Made by a program: the position numbers and the translations under genes
The notes under the pieces: model-generated
Told to the model about the DNA's origin: nothing
Databases searched by the model: none
Seen by the model: only the letters and a program-made list of their open reading frames with translations
Shown: positions 63,997 to 64,000 of the stretch, in pieces
How positions within the stretch are numbered: position 1 is the stretch's first letter
How the letters are laid out: every line of letters starts with the position of its first letter
Source of the DNA: Bacillus sp. AFS073361
GTDB taxonomy: Bacteria > Bacillota > Bacilli > Bacillales > Cytobacillaceae
DNA length: 64,000 bases
NCBI RefSeq assembly: GCF_002567005.1
Contig: NZ_NUZU01000033.1
Location: 49,434-113,433, forward strand
Direction: 5' to 3'

Positions 63997-64000
63997 GAGT

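Overview
The window is a chromosomal segment of an endospore-forming Bacillaceae (Bacillus/Neobacillus-like, low GC). The evidence is AGGAGG-type ribosome binding sites, many close relatives of Bacillus subtilis genes (ltaS, sspH, yhfH, ykpA, ykuS, sda, mprF, ku/ligD, ctpB, copZA) and several small sporulation-type proteins. There are no tRNA or rRNA genes, insertion sequences, prophage or CRISPR arrays. Nearly all transcription units are bounded by clear intrinsic terminators.

Layout. 0-3 kb: a thermonuclease-like lipoprotein split by an in-frame TAA, then lipoteichoic acid synthase. 3.4-13 kb: sspH and a putative acyl-CoA dehydrogenase, then an anaerobic nitrate/formate block: a NarK-like transporter fused to a PAS domain, a second NarK (both behind Fnr-like boxes at class II spacing), a formate dehydrogenase that reads through an in-frame UGA as selenocysteine, and an MHYT-PAS-PAS histidine kinase. 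13-20 kb: small proteins, a MutS2-like ATPase without an Smr domain behind an elaborate attenuator-type leader, a SCO copper chaperone, the ABC-F protein YkpA and YkuS. 20-31 kb: DD-carboxypeptidase, MprF, a cupredoxin, pflB-pflA, a MifM-like arrest peptide with yidC, Sda, and tRNA 2-selenouridine synthase. 31-38 kb: a complete trpEGDCFBA operon under a tryptophan T-box. 38-45 kb: an MFS transporter, the fruRKA operon and cspD. 45-54 kb: nucleoside hydrolase, ku/ligD, dapF, patatin, amidohydrolase and a GNAT enzyme behind an unexplained hairpin region. 54-64 kb: SDR, Hsp20-like protein, FixH-like lipoprotein, G3E GTPase, CtpB-like protease, copZA under a CsoR-type operator, and deoD.

How the parts fit. 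PflB makes formate and the selenocysteine formate dehydrogenase can oxidise it, while two NarK-type transporters behind Fnr-like boxes supply nitrate as electron acceptor. Selenium is used twice, in the selenoprotein and in tRNA wobble modification, so selA, selB, selC and selD should exist elsewhere in the genome.

The most interesting observations are the SECIS-bearing fdhF, the MutS2-like gene behind an uORF/hairpin/terminator leader, the MifM-YidC arrest switch with a visible Shine-Dalgarno-sequestering stem, and the transporter-PAS fusion.
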